From: Mycobacterium sp. 155
GTDB lineage: Bacteria; Actinomycetota; Actinomycetes; Mycobacteriales; Mycobacteriaceae
Length of the DNA stretch: 64,000 bases
NCBI RefSeq assembly: GCF_000373905.1
Contig: NZ_KB892705.1
Location: 682,001 to 746,000 of the forward strand
Direction of reading: 5' to 3'
Part shown: piece after piece, positions 10,068 through 18,214 of the stretch
Position numbering within the stretch: position 1 is the first letter of the stretch
Layout of the letters: each line of letters begins with the position of its first letter
Position numbers and translations under genes: made by a program
Notes under the pieces: model-generated
What the model was told of the DNA's origin: nothing
Database searches by the model: none
The model's input: only the letters and a program-made list of their open reading frames with translations

Positions 10068-11581
10068 TGGCAGGCGAGCCCGAGGCCGAAATCGACCGGT
10101 TGGATCTACGACTGGTGCCCGCGGCCTTGACAGCATGGGTCGTGACGGCCACGGGAATCGTGTGGGGTATCGAGGGTTCGGCGCTCGCGGTTGTGGCCGC
10201 TGTCGGGTTGATCGCAGGGCTGGCCCGGTTCAGCGGGCTCCGGTTCGGCGTTGCCGCGGTCCTGGCGGTGGCGGCCGCCGGTGCGGGGTTCTCCGTGGCT
10301 ATCGGCTTGCGCGTGCACCAACAGCAACACCACCCGATCACGGTTCGCTACGGCGGCGGCGCCACGGTGGTTGTCACTCCGACCGAGACGCCGCGGACCA
10401 TCACGGGCGGCCGACTGATGTTCCGCGGTTCCCTGAGCGAACTGGACGGCAGCGCGGTGGCGGGACGGGTCCTGGTGTTCGCACCGGCCGGCGGCTACAC
10501 CGAGATGACCGCCGGACGTCCCGCGCGATTCCGGGCCGCGGTCGGCCGACCCACTCGTCGCGATCTCACAGTGGCTGTTCTCACGGCGAGTGGGCAGCCG
10601 TCGCTCGGGCAGGCCACGGTGCTACAGCGGGCGGCCCAGCGGATCCGCGCTGGGTTCGCCGAGTCGGCGCGGGCCGCCTTGCCGGCGGACCAGGCGGCTA
10701 TGTTGCCGGCGCTGGCGCTGGGGGACACCTCGACTGTCGACGGGCAGACCACCGCCCGGTTCCGTACGGCCGGATTGACCCATCTGACCGCGGTGTCCGG
10801 CGCCAACGTCACCATCGTCTGCGGTGCACTGCTGCTGACCGCGGGACTTGTCGGGCCGCGGGTCGCGGTCGGTTTCGCGGCGCTCGGGCTGATCGGGTTC
10901 GTCATCGTCGTGCAGCCGTCGGCCAGCGTGCTGCGCGCCGCAGTAATGGGCGCGGTGACCCTTTTCGCGGTGCTGATCCATCGTCGACGGCGGGCCATCC
11001 CCGCCCTGGCGGCCAGCGTCATCGTGCTTATGGTCGCCGCGCCCGAACTTGCCGTCGATGCCGGGTTCGCCCTATCGGTCGCGGCGACGGCCGGCATCGT
11101 CGTGCTCGCGCCGGTGTGGACACGCCGGCTCGTGGCTCGTGGTTGGCCCCGACCGTTGGCGGCGGCCGTCAGCGTCGCCGCGGTCGCTCAGCTGGTCACC
11201 GCGCCACTGGTGGCCGGGATGTCAGGCACCTTCAGCGTGGTCGCGGTGGCCGCGAATCTTGCGGTCGCCGCGGTGATTCCTCCCATCACGGTGCTGGGAA
11301 CCTCGGCCGCGGTGATCGCCACGGTGTGGCCCGCGGCGGCGCAACTGCTGATCCGGTTCACTGGTCCCGAGCTGTGGTGGTTGTTGTCGGTGGCGAACTG
11401 GGCGTCGGCGGTACCGGGCGCAGCGGTACCGACGCCGTCAGGGTGGGCCGGCGTGGCGCTGGTGACTGTCGGCGCAGTGGCCCTTGTGAGCGCCTGGCGG
11501 TGGCGGTGGATACGTCGGATCACGGCTGGGCTGGCCGTGTGTCTGTCGGCCTGGATGCTCGCGGATGTACTCCAAACCTGA
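10067..11581 (+). CDS. comEC: ComEC/Rec2 family competence membrane protein
   Basis: A 504-residue polytopic membrane protein, the channel for single-stranded DNA import in competent bacteria. The competence domain signature is LTHLTAVSGANVTIVCGALL (about residues 240-259), preceded by ALALGDTSTVDGQTTARFR. About ten hydrophobic segments follow. It lacks the C-terminal metallo-beta-lactamase domain that longer ComEC proteins carry, as is usual for the mycobacterial form. A GTG at 10064 directly precedes the ATG. It is followed by holA. Confidence 0.88.
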   Translation: MAGEPEAEIDRLDLRLVPAALTAWVVTATGIVWGIEGSALAVVAAVGLIAGLARFSGLRFGVAAVLAVAAAGAGFSVAIGLRVHQQQHHPITVRYGGGATVVVTPTETPRTITGGRLMFRGSLSELDGSAVAGRVLVFAPAGGYTEMTAGRPARFRAAVGRPTRRDLTVAVLTASGQPSLGQATVLQRAAQRIRAGFAESARAALPADQAAMLPALALGDTSTVDGQTTARFRTAGLTHLTAVSGANVTIVCGALLLTAGLVGPRVAVGFAALGLIGFVIVVQPSASVLRAAVMGAVTLFAVLIHRRRRAIPALAASVIVLMVAAPELAVDAGFALSVAATAGIVVLAPVWTRRLVARGWPRPLAAAVSVAAVAQLVTAPLVAGMSGTFSVVAVAANLAVAAVIPPITVLGTSAAVIATVWPAAAQLLIRFTGPELWWLLSVANWASAVPGAAVPTPSGWAGVALVTVGAVALVSAWRWRWIRRITAGLAVCLSAWMLADVLQT

Positions 11582-11620
11582 ATGTCGGCATTGTCGTGCC
11601 GGCGTGACACCATCATCGGC

Positions 11621-12583
11621 GTGAGTCAACAGGCCGAAGGGCTACACCTGGTGCTGGGTGATGAGGAACTGCTGGTCGAGCGGGCTGTCGCGACCGTGTT
11701 GCATGCCGTCCGCGCGGAGGCGGGAGCCGATGACGTGCCGGTGGACCGGATGCGCGCCGGTGAGGTGAGCACGAGCGAACTGGCCGAGTTGCTCAGTCCA
11801 TCCCTGTTCGCCGAACAGCGCCTGGTGGTGCTCGATTCCGCTGCCGAGGCCGGCAAGGACGCAGTCTCGCTCATTGCCGGAGTGGCTGCCGATTTACCAC
11901 CGGGCACCTCACTGGTGGTCATTCACTCCGGTGGCGGCCGGGCCAAGGCATTGGCCGATCAGTTGAAAAAGCTTGGCGCGCAAGTATATCCATGCGCACG
12001 GATCGCCAAGCCAGCTGAGCGAGCCGATTTCGTGCGGCGCGAGTTCCGGGCATTGCGGGCCAAGGTGTCCGACGACACCGTCAACGCGGTGCTCGACGCT
12101 GTCGGGTCGAACATCCGCGAGTTGGCAGCGGTGTGCTCACAGCTGGTGGCCGACACCGACGGGCAGGTCGACGCAGCCGCGGTCCGTCGGTATCACAGCG
12201 GTAAGGCCGAGGTGAAGGGCTTCGACATCGCCGACAAGGCCGTCGTCGGCGACGTGTCCGGCGCCGCGGAAGCGCTCCGTTGGGCGATGCTGGCCGGTGA
12301 GCCGCAGGTGGTGTTGGCTGATGCGCTGGCCGAGGCAGTGCACACCATTGCACGGGTGGGTCCGCTCTCGGGAGACCCGTACAAACTGGCCGGTGAGCTC
12401 GGTATGCCGCCGTGGCGGATACAGAAGGCGCAGAAGCAGGCGCGGCGATGGTCGCGGGATTCCGTCGCCGAGGCGATGCGAGTGGTAGCCACGCTCAATG
12501 CAGACGTAAAGGGCGCAGCGGCGGATGCCGACTACGCCCTTGAGGCGGCGGTGCGCCGAGTGGCGCAGCTCGCCGCCGGGTAG
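11621..12583 (+). CDS. holA: DNA polymerase III delta subunit
   Basis: A 320-residue HolA, the clamp-loader subunit that opens the sliding clamp. The N-terminal [15 protein letters not shown] and the central helical domain with [20 protein letters not shown] fit the family. I chose the GTG at 11621 rather than an ATG at 11582 because conserved sequence begins right after it and the M. tuberculosis protein starts with the same SQQA residues. No clear ribosome binding site precedes it, so a leaderless start is possible. It converges on rpsT. Confidence 0.9.
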   Translation: MSQQAEGLHLVLGDEELLVERAVATVLHAVRAEAGADDVPVDRMRAGEVSTSELAELLSPSLFAEQRLVVLDSAAEAGKDAVSLIAGVAADLPPGTSLVVIHSGGGRAKALADQLKKLGAQVYPCARIAKPAERADFVRREFRALRAKVSDDTVNAVLDAVGSNIRELAAVCSQLVADTDGQVDAAAVRRYHSGKAEVKGFDIADKAVVGDVSGAAEALRWAMLAGEPQVVLADALAEAVHTIARVGPLSGDPYKLAGELGMPPWRIQKAQKQARRWSRDSVAEAMRVVATLNADVKGAAADADYALEAAVRRVAQLAAG

Positions 12584-12602
12584 AAGCTTGGAAAGTGCGA
12601 GC

Positions 12603-12863
12603 TCAGAGCTTGTTCAGAGCCAGGGCCAGTGCCGACTTCTTGTTCGCGGCCTGGTTGGCGTGGATCACGCCCTTGCTGGCAGCCTTGTCGAGCTTGCGGC
12701 TGGTCGACGCCAGCAACTCAGAGGCCTTGTCCTTGTCACCGGCCTCGATGGCCTCGCGGAAGCCGCGGACGGCCGTGCGCAGCGACGACTTCACCGACTG
12801 GTTGCGCAGCCGCCGGCGCTCGTTGGTGAGGATGCGCTTTTCCTGCGACTTGATGTTGGCCAC
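12603..12863 (-). CDS. rpsT: 30S ribosomal protein S20
   Basis: This 86-residue basic helical protein starts [18 protein letters not shown] and is the full-length S20 that binds 16S rRNA. GAAGGA lies about eight bases upstream of the ATG. The stop is 20 bp from the convergent holA stop. The 180 bp upstream, to the MarR gene, holds no gene and presumably the promoter. Confidence 0.97.
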   Translation of the reverse strand: MANIKSQEKRILTNERRRLRNQSVKSSLRTAVRGFREAIEAGDKDKASELLASTSRKLDKAASKGVIHANQAANKKSALALALNKL

Positions 12864-13046
12864 GTAGCAGTTCCTTCGTAATTCTCTAGCTGGGGTTACC
12901 TAAGTCTGGTGCGGTGCCCGCACAGCGGGCAGCGACTGCTCAGGGTACCAGCGCGGTACCCCAACTCCCAAAGCGGCGGCCGCCGAGCCCCGACCTGTTG
13001 TCACTCTTTTACCACGTCAACCTGCTCTTTGTCCTGCCGAAACGGG

Positions 13047-13565
13047 CTACGTCGTTGGAAGGTGAAGCCTGGCCGGCTGTGCCCCACGCTGCGCACCCGC
13101 GCGGCCCAGGTTGCGGAAGCCCGGGTGCACGTGCGGTGTCAGCTCATGTTGGTCGGCGAGCGTCTGCAACAGTGAACGTAGGTTCTCTCGTTGTGCTGCA
13201 TCGAGACCCATGGTCATCCGCTCATCGTGTCGGTGTGCCAGCTCCCCGATGCGACGCAGTGTCTTCTTGCCCGCGGTGCTCAGGAACAGCGCATGGAGCC
13301 TGCGGTCGTCGGGGTTGCGGCGTCGCTCGACGTAGCCTCGGTCCTCCAGATCGTCGACGTAGTTCACCACCCGGCTCGGTAACAGGCTCAGCTGGGTGCT
13401 CAGGGACTGCTGGCTGAGTCCGGGCTGCGACCCGATGGCGCGCAGGATGCCGGCGTGCGGCGGGGTGAGTTCGAGCGTCGCCATCTGCTCGGCGAACAGC
13501 GTCGCCGCCCGGTGTCCGAGTTGTGCCAGCAGAAACGCCACGGTGTCTGACGTGCCAGTCTCCAC
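13047..13565 (-). CDS. MarR family transcriptional regulator
   Basis: A 172-residue winged-helix repressor. The DNA-binding region shows LTPPHAGILRAIGSQPGLSQ, then the recognition helix around LSTQLSLLPSRVVNYVDDLE, then the wing YVERRRNPDDRRLHALFLS. A C-terminal helix after about residue 150 is rich in Arg, Ala and Gln and longer than the family norm. It is divergent from a small membrane-protein gene, with a perfect inverted repeat between them, the usual arrangement for a MarR repressor controlling itself and its neighbour. The ligand is unknown. Confidence 0.88.
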   Translation of the reverse strand: METGTSDTVAFLLAQLGHRAATLFAEQMATLELTPPHAGILRAIGSQPGLSQQSLSTQLSLLPSRVVNYVDDLEDRGYVERRRNPDDRRLHALFLSTAGKKTLRRIGELAHRHDERMTMGLDAAQRENLRSLLQTLADQHELTPHVHPGFRNLGRAGAQRGAQPARLHLPTT

Positions 13566-13641
13566 GTTGGAAACGTATCACTGCCAAATGGTTCACATCT
13601 GAAAACATTCAGGTGATTGCGATCGAATGCAGGACGGGAAT

Positions 13642-13662
13642 ATCGTTCATATTGTGAACGAT
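13642..13662. promoter_or_regulatory. Inverted repeat, probable MarR operator
   Basis: A perfect 8-bp inverted repeat, ATCGTTCA and TGAACGAT, separated by five bases, lies in the 144-bp divergent region between the MarR gene and the membrane-protein gene. Its size and symmetry fit a MarR dimer site. A weaker TTCA-N4-TGAA element occurs at 13592-13603, closer to the marR start. Confidence 0.6.
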
Positions 13663-13709
13663 TCAATAGCTGATCGAATGCGTTCCATGCGGGACGGCAG
13701 GCAAGTGCA

Positions 13710-14147
13710 GTGGGCACGTTTGCGGCATCGGTGCCGCTCGCGGTCTACGTCGCGACCGTGAGCACCCGCGTGCGGCAACTCGGCGTCACGGCGCCCGGTG
13801 CGACGATCGCGCTGACCGGTGGGATTCTCGCGGTTGGGTCACTCGCGTTGGCCGGCCTGATCTGCTGGACCATGTCGAGGCCCGAGGTGGTCGTCGACGA
13901 CGGTCTGATCCGCGCGCTGTACTACCTGGTGCTCCTCACCGGCGGGGTCGGGCACATGGTGGCATTGGGCCTGCTGCTCGCCGAACTCGCGACGCTGGTA
14001 CTCATCTGGCCCGAAGCGGCGGTGGTGTTGCCGATCGCCCGGTTCACCGGATTCATCTGGCTTATCGTGGTCGGCGCATTTCTGCCGAAGCGCCGGATCG
14101 ATCGGCGGCGCTATCAGCTGCGCGACCGGGCACACACTCCCGGATGA
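13710..14147 (+). CDS. Small integral membrane protein
   Basis: A 145-residue protein with about four hydrophobic segments: near residues 5-20, 30-53 ([20 protein letters not shown]), 69-98 ([20 protein letters not shown]) and 106-125 ([20 protein letters not shown]). A basic cytoplasmic tail ([14 protein letters not shown]) follows. I do not recognise a named family. The GTG at 13710 is the only plausible start, with a weak GGACGG upstream. It is divergent from a MarR regulator, suggesting stress- or ligand-induced expression. Its last 34 bp overlap the convergent metallo-hydrolase gene. Confidence 0.7.
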   Translation: MGTFAASVPLAVYVATVSTRVRQLGVTAPGATIALTGGILAVGSLALAGLICWTMSRPEVVVDDGLIRALYYLVLLTGGVGHMVALGLLLAELATLVLIWPEAAVVLPIARFTGFIWLIVVGAFLPKRRIDRRRYQLRDRAHTPG

Positions 14148-14971
14148 ACTTCAACGCGGTGTAGGTCGTTGCCCAGCTCGATCTGCCGGTCGAATTCCGT
14201 TGCGGCCCTGGCGCGCCACTCGTCTTCCTGGCCCGCGGCAATGGCCGGTACGTAGTGGGTGAGGATGAGAATGCCGACCCCGGCACGCGCGGCGGTGGCC
14301 GCGGCCTCCTCGACGGAGGAGTGGTAGTCGCAGATGTCTCGGATGCGCTGCATGGGTAGCTTCTCCACCAGGTCCTTGCGGATCACGGTGTGCACCAAGG
14401 CGCCCGCACCGTCGGCCAGTGCGTCGAGGCTCGCGCACGGTACCGTGTCACCGGCGATCACGACCGAGGCGCCGTGGTGTTCGAACCGGAACCCGATGGT
14501 CGGCGTCACGGGCCGGTGGTCGGTGGGGCCCACCAGGATTCGCACGCCGTCGCGACCCCACACCACCCCCTCGGTGTATTCGTGCACCTCCACCGGAGGC
14601 GGTGTGGTCAGATCGGCGTGATGAGCGATGCGGTATCCGATGTCGGGCCCGAACGCCTCGAGCGTCGCCTTGACCACCCGTGCCGTGCCGGGTGGTCCGA
14701 TGATCTGCAGCGGGGTCTGCTCGGTGAAGGTGGTCACCCACCGGGTGATGATGACGTCGCCCAAGTCGGCGATGTGATCGCTGTGCAGGTGGGTGAGCAG
14801 CAGCGCGCTCAATGTACTGGCTCCGGAACCGGCTGCGGCCAACCGTTGTTGCACGCCGCGACCGCAGTCGACCAGAAACGTCTGGCCACCGGCGCGGATC
14901 AGGGTGGCTGGCCCCGCCCGGTCCGGGTCGGGGATGGGGCTGCCGGTGCCGAGCAGGGTGACCTCGATCAT
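14114..14971 (-). CDS. Metallo-beta-lactamase fold hydrolase, ribonuclease Z-like
   Basis: A 285-residue metallo-beta-lactamase-fold protein. The zinc motif is [11 protein letters not shown] (His61, His63, Asp65, His66). [17 protein letters not shown] at the N-terminus resembles RNase Z and its paralogues. Further metal ligands fall in VIAGDTVPC and, near the end, LILTHYVP. It matches the mycobacterial gene annotated rnz (Rv2407). True tRNA 3'-end processing is not shown, and other hydrolases share this fold. The start is the ATG at 14971. Confidence 0.82.
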   Translation of the reverse strand: MIEVTLLGTGSPIPDPDRAGPATLIRAGGQTFLVDCGRGVQQRLAAAGSGASTLSALLLTHLHSDHIADLGDVIITRWVTTFTEQTPLQIIGPPGTARVVKATLEAFGPDIGYRIAHHADLTTPPPVEVHEYTEGVVWGRDGVRILVGPTDHRPVTPTIGFRFEHHGASVVIAGDTVPCASLDALADGAGALVHTVIRKDLVEKLPMQRIRDICDYHSSVEEAAATAARAGVGILILTHYVPAIAAGQEDEWRARAATEFDRQIELGNDLHRVEVHPGVCARSRS

Positions 14972-15072
14972 GCGCCCAGATATACACGTTCGTGTGTCTT
15001 GAACGAGCCTCTTTCGCACGGACCGTTGCGGACCTAGCCTGGTGTGAGGTGGATCACGATCGGAGGCGGGCG

Positions 15073-15504
15073 ATGCGGATCGCGGACGTGCTGCGCAACA
15101 AGGGTGCCGCCGTGGCGACGATATCTCCGGAAGCCACGGTTTCCCAGCTGCTGGCCGGGCTGCACGAGATGAACATCGGAGCGATGGTGGTGATGGGGTC
15201 CGAGGGGCTGGCAGGCATCGTCTCCGAACGGGACGTGGTGCGTAAGTTGCATGAACTGGGCAGCAGCCTGTTGGCCCAGCCGGTGTCGGAGATCATGACG
15301 ACGGTTGTGGCCACCTGCACCCCGCGCGACACGGTCGATCATCTCAGCGTTGTGATGACCGAGAACCGGGTGCGTCACGTGCCCGTGCTCGACGCCGGCC
15401 GGCTGGCCGGAATCGTCAGCATCGGCGACGTGGTGAAGACGCGCATGGAGGAACTCGAGGCTGAGCAGCAACAACTGCAGGCCTACATCACGCAGGAGCG
15501 CTGA
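15073..15504 (+). CDS. Tandem CBS domain protein
   Basis: A 143-residue protein made only of a CBS pair (about residues 10-60 and 75-125), a module that binds adenosyl nucleotides. Landmarks are [20 protein letters not shown] and [20 protein letters not shown]. The C-terminus ends in a short charged helix rich in Glu and Gln. The start at 15073 has GGAGG about seven bases upstream; the longer in-frame ORF is not supported. Mycobacterial counterpart: Rv2406c. The regulated partner is unknown. Confidence 0.88.
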   Translation: MRIADVLRNKGAAVATISPEATVSQLLAGLHEMNIGAMVVMGSEGLAGIVSERDVVRKLHELGSSLLAQPVSEIMTTVVATCTPRDTVDHLSVVMTENRVRHVPVLDAGRLAGIVSIGDVVKTRMEELEAEQQQLQAYITQER

Positions 15505-15519
15505 CGTCGTTTCGGCGAA

Positions 15520-15560
15520 GGCGCCTCGACAGGCCGCGGCCGGCTGGCTTGTCGGGCGCC
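15520..15560 (+). terminator. Hairpin downstream of the CBS gene
   Basis: GGCGCC at 15520-15525 pairs with GGCGCC at 15555-15560. The stem continues inward through CGACA/TGTCG and GCC/GGC with one mismatch and a bulge. It starts 15 bases after the CBS stop. There is no U-tract, as is common for mycobacterial hairpin terminators. The 150 bp beyond it (15561-15711) shows nothing I can interpret. Confidence 0.5.
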
Positions 15561-15711
15561 GTCCCAGCAGCTTGTGGCGCAGGTTATTACGTGAGTTCGA
15601 TGTCGCTGTCGTCCAAACAGTTTGGAGCCGAACGCATTCGATCAGGGTGCGGTGGTGGGGACTACCGCGCCCCAGCGCCGACTTGATCAGCGACAGCGCA
15701 ACCCCGAGCGG

Positions 15712-15858
15712 CTATGTGACCCCGCGGCGGTCGAGAAGTCGGTCGACGAACAACATCCATCGAATCATCGCGGCATAATCAGACTCGGCCCGCGCTTTCT
15801 TAACCTGCTGATAGGCACTGAAGATCTGGCTATCGAGCATGGAAACCAAATTAATCAT
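15712..15858 (-). CDS. Hypothetical small protein (48 aa)
   Basis: A short ORF whose ATG at 15858 has GGAAGG eight bases upstream. The product is helical and charged, with SQIFSAYQQVKKARAESDY followed by an aromatic-hydrophobic patch (MIRWMLFVDRLLDRR). No family is recognised. It lies in a stretch of visibly lower G+C than its neighbours, downstream of the 90-residue ORF and the STAS gene on the same strand. It could be the third gene of that unit, or a remnant of transferred DNA. Confidence 0.4.
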   Translation of the reverse strand: MINLVSMLDSQIFSAYQQVKKARAESDYAAMIRWMLFVDRLLDRRGVT

Positions 15859-15936
15859 TTGCGTGGCCTTCCGATCAACGTGACCGCAAGGACGGCGCAA
15901 ACTGCGGACAGCTCTCCGCATGGACAGCGATCCCAG

Positions 15937-16209
15937 TCATGATCGATAGCTCCTCACGCCATCCTCGCCAAACACCTTCGTATTCCCCGAATCACCGCTG
16001 TTTAATCTCACTGTCAACAGCGACAGAGGGTTGGTTTTCACGTCCTCGATGGCGGTCTTTTGAACGTCGCTGATCATGTTCACCGCGGTCGCGGTCGCCC
16101 AGCGTCGCCCGACGTTTTGATCGGTTATTCGACGTAATGTGCTCTTATTCACTGTGATTCGGGATCGAGCAGGGGGCGAGCCTCCCCGGTCGTCACGCTT
16201 CTCAGCCAC
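15937..16209 (-). CDS. Hypothetical protein coupled to the STAS gene
   Basis: A 90-residue ORF starting at a GTG that overlaps the stop of the STAS gene by eight bases, which suggests translational coupling. The product is polar, with RRITDQNVGRRWATATAVNM in the middle and a Gly/Ser/Asn-rich end; no membrane segment and no recognised family. Base composition is much less G+C-rich than the surrounding genes, especially in the 3' half, and codon use is atypical. It may be a real small gene of foreign origin or a chance ORF. Confidence 0.4.
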   Translation of the reverse strand: MAEKRDDRGGSPPARSRITVNKSTLRRITDQNVGRRWATATAVNMISDVQKTAIEDVKTNPLSLLTVRLNSGDSGNTKVFGEDGVRSYRS

Positions 16210-16654
16210 CCGCCAACAACTTGGCTTCCACGGTCGTAATCGACCGAAGCCGCCACTCTGTCTTCGGGATTTCCGAGAGCCGCAGCAACGCCTCGTCCAA
16301 CGACTCCACGACCGGCAACCGGTAGCCGGAAGCGACCGGCAAGAGTAGCTTCACGGCATCGCTCGCCACCAATACCCAGTCTCGCCCGGCCTGACGGCAC
16401 TCCGTTGCAAAACGAAGTACCGCCTTGAAACCGGCGAAATTGAGGAAGTTGACGGCGCTGAAATCGAGGACCAACGGGCGACCAACGTGCACGAACCTGG
16501 TCAAGTAGCGGCTGACACCACGGGCGCTGCGAGCGTCGATCTCACCGCCGACTTCAATAACCAACGCCGGAGGGCGCGGGTAACTGCACAGCCGCACACC
16601 GAGCGCAGCAGGAGCAGTTGAGATGCCGGTGAGTTTAGGACCGGTGTAGGTCAT
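16202..16654 (-). CDS. STAS domain protein, anti-sigma factor antagonist-like
   Basis: A 150-residue STAS domain protein. The pattern ALVIEVGGEIDARSARGVSR followed by PLVLDFSAVNFLNFAGFKAV is the STAS core. The phosphorylatable Ser/Thr position of classical antagonists (DSSG-like) reads NFAG here, so regulation by a standard anti-sigma kinase is doubtful. The ATG at 16654 has a weak AGGGG upstream. It is divergent from a GNAT gene. A role in partner-switching is a family inference only. Confidence 0.75.
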   Translation of the reverse strand: MTYTGPKLTGISTAPAALGVRLCSYPRPPALVIEVGGEIDARSARGVSRYLTRFVHVGRPLVLDFSAVNFLNFAGFKAVLRFATECRQAGRDWVLVASDAVKLLLPVASGYRLPVVESLDEALLRLSEIPKTEWRLRSITTVEAKLLAGG

Positions 16655-16862
16655 AGCAACCCCTAGTGATCGGTGGGCATCGTCGCGTGCTGGGTTTTGG
16701 TGTTCACCCAAACAACCGACGAAGATGACTTAGATATACCCGTTCACCACGCCGTCTACTCCTTGCTGTCCCATCAGGTGACCCACGAAATCGGCTATCG
16801 GCCCCGCTATTTCGGCTACCCCCCAGGCCCAGGAGTTTCGCCAGTCGGTGTCGGCTGATCGA

Positions 16863-17489
16863 ATGTGCGATCGTGGTCAGGTGGCCGCCGTCGATGTCCG
16901 CCCCGTGCATAAGCCCGACGTCGGGCAGCTCGCTGCCGTGCTGGCGGATGCCTTCTTCGACGATCCGGTGATGAAGTGGATGTTGCCCGACGACGCGCGT
17001 CGTCGGCGCGGGTTGGCGCCGATGTTCGCGGCGATGACGCGCCACCACTTCCTGGCGAACGGTGGTAGTGAGGTGGCGAGCCGAGAGGGGCAAATCGGGG
17101 CTGCAGCGCTGTGGGATCCGCCGGGGCGGTGGCGGCATACGCGGCTGCAGCAGCTGTTGATGATGCCGGCGTTTTTCCAAGCGTTTGGGCGGAGCGGCAC
17201 TCGTGGTCAGCAGATCGAGGCGCTGATGAGGGAGCACCATCCCGAGGAACCGCATTGGTACCTCGCGATGATCGGTAGTGACCCCGCGGTCCGCGGCGGC
17301 GGTTTCGGCCATGCGTTGATGCAGTCGCGGCTGGACTTCGTCGACGCCGAGCATGCGCCCGCCTATCTGGAATCGAGTAATCCGGACAACGTTCCGTACT
17401 ACCTGCGGTTCGGGTTCGAGGTGACCGGGGAGATCCGGTTGCCGGACGGCGGCCCATCGCTGACGCCGATGTGGCGACAGCCCCGGTAG
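16863..17489 (+). CDS. GNAT family N-acetyltransferase
   Basis: About 208 residues. The acetyl-CoA binding loop is IGSDPAVRGGGFGHALMQ (around residue 143), and the C-terminal strand region YLESSNPDNVPYYLRFGFEV is typical of GNAT enzymes. The substrate is unknown. Candidate starts are the GTG at 16848, the ATG at 16863 and a GTG at 16881; none has a good ribosome binding site, so the N-terminus is uncertain by about ten residues. It converges on the PemK-like gene. Confidence 0.83.
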   Translation: MCDRGQVAAVDVRPVHKPDVGQLAAVLADAFFDDPVMKWMLPDDARRRRGLAPMFAAMTRHHFLANGGSEVASREGQIGAAALWDPPGRWRHTRLQQLLMMPAFFQAFGRSGTRGQQIEALMREHHPEEPHWYLAMIGSDPAVRGGGFGHALMQSRLDFVDAEHAPAYLESSNPDNVPYYLRFGFEVTGEIRLPDGGPSLTPMWRQPR

Positions 17490-17497
17490 AGCTTGGG

Positions 17498-18100
17498 TCA
17501 GCTCCAGGAGTACTCGGCGCGCAAGCGGGCGGCGACCGCCTCGAACCGGTCACGGTCCAGGATGGCGCCCTCGCGACGGATACCTTCTTCGGGCACGTCG
17601 AGCACGCGATCCAGCCGCACCCAACTGGCCCGGCCGTCGTAATCCCAGCTGCCCGTTCCGATGGCGATCCACTGGGGATCGTTGCGGCGGTGCTCCTGGC
17701 TGGACAGCATCAGCCCGAGCAGCGTCCGCTGATCGCGGCCCACAACCAGGACCGGGCGGTCTTTGCCCTTGGTCGGGTCGTCTTCGTAGACCACCCAGGT
17801 CCAGACGATCTCACCTGGGTCGGCGCGGCCGTCGAGATCGGGGGCGTAGACGAGCCGCCGGGCCCGGTGCGCGGTCGGAACGCTGTGTTGCGAGATCGGC
17901 CGACCGGCGGTGATGGCCGGGGTGCGTTCGACCTGGCCGCCCGCGAGCACCTCGAGACCCAGCTTGATGCCTTGCTGAATTCCCTGCTGGACGGTGCGTG
18001 GCACGGTCTCGGGATTCTGTAACTGCTGGATGAGTTTCGGCGCCTCCTTGAACACGAGGTTTTCCGCAAAGCGTTGGAACGCCTTCCACTGCGACGCCAT
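17498..18100 (-). CDS. PemK/MazF-like conserved protein (Rv2405 family)
   Basis: A 200-residue protein found next to lepA in mycobacteria. The N-terminal half is helical ([20 protein letters not shown]). The C-terminal half resembles the PemK/MazF SH3-like barrel: [13 protein letters not shown], then [20 protein letters not shown]. No antitoxin gene is adjacent, so toxin activity is not implied. The start is the ATG at 18100 (MASQWKAFQ); an ATG four codons upstream is possible. The far longer in-frame ORF upstream is antisense to lepA and rejected. Confidence 0.75.
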   Translation of the reverse strand: MASQWKAFQRFAENLVFKEAPKLIQQLQNPETVPRTVQQGIQQGIKLGLEVLAGGQVERTPAITAGRPISQHSVPTAHRARRLVYAPDLDGRADPGEIVWTWVVYEDDPTKGKDRPVLVVGRDQRTLLGLMLSSQEHRRNDPQWIAIGTGSWDYDGRASWVRLDRVLDVPEEGIRREGAILDRDRFEAVAARLRAEYSWS

Positions 18101-18214
18101 GGTTTCGAGCATAGGGCAGGACTCGTAGGGCAGGAGCGCAGCGACCGCGCGATGAAACAGCGCCGCGATTGTGTCGCGGGGGTGGGTGCTCGATACCCTG
18201 GATGGGCACACCAC

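Noticed and set aside
13592..13603. Second MarR operator
   Set aside because: TTCA-N4-TGAA is too short and its spacing differs from the perfect repeat at 13642; kept only as a possible weak site.
16655..16760. SigF-type promoter for the STAS gene
   Set aside because: A GGGTAT is present on the minus strand, but no GTTT -35 element lies at the needed distance, so I do not claim SigF control.
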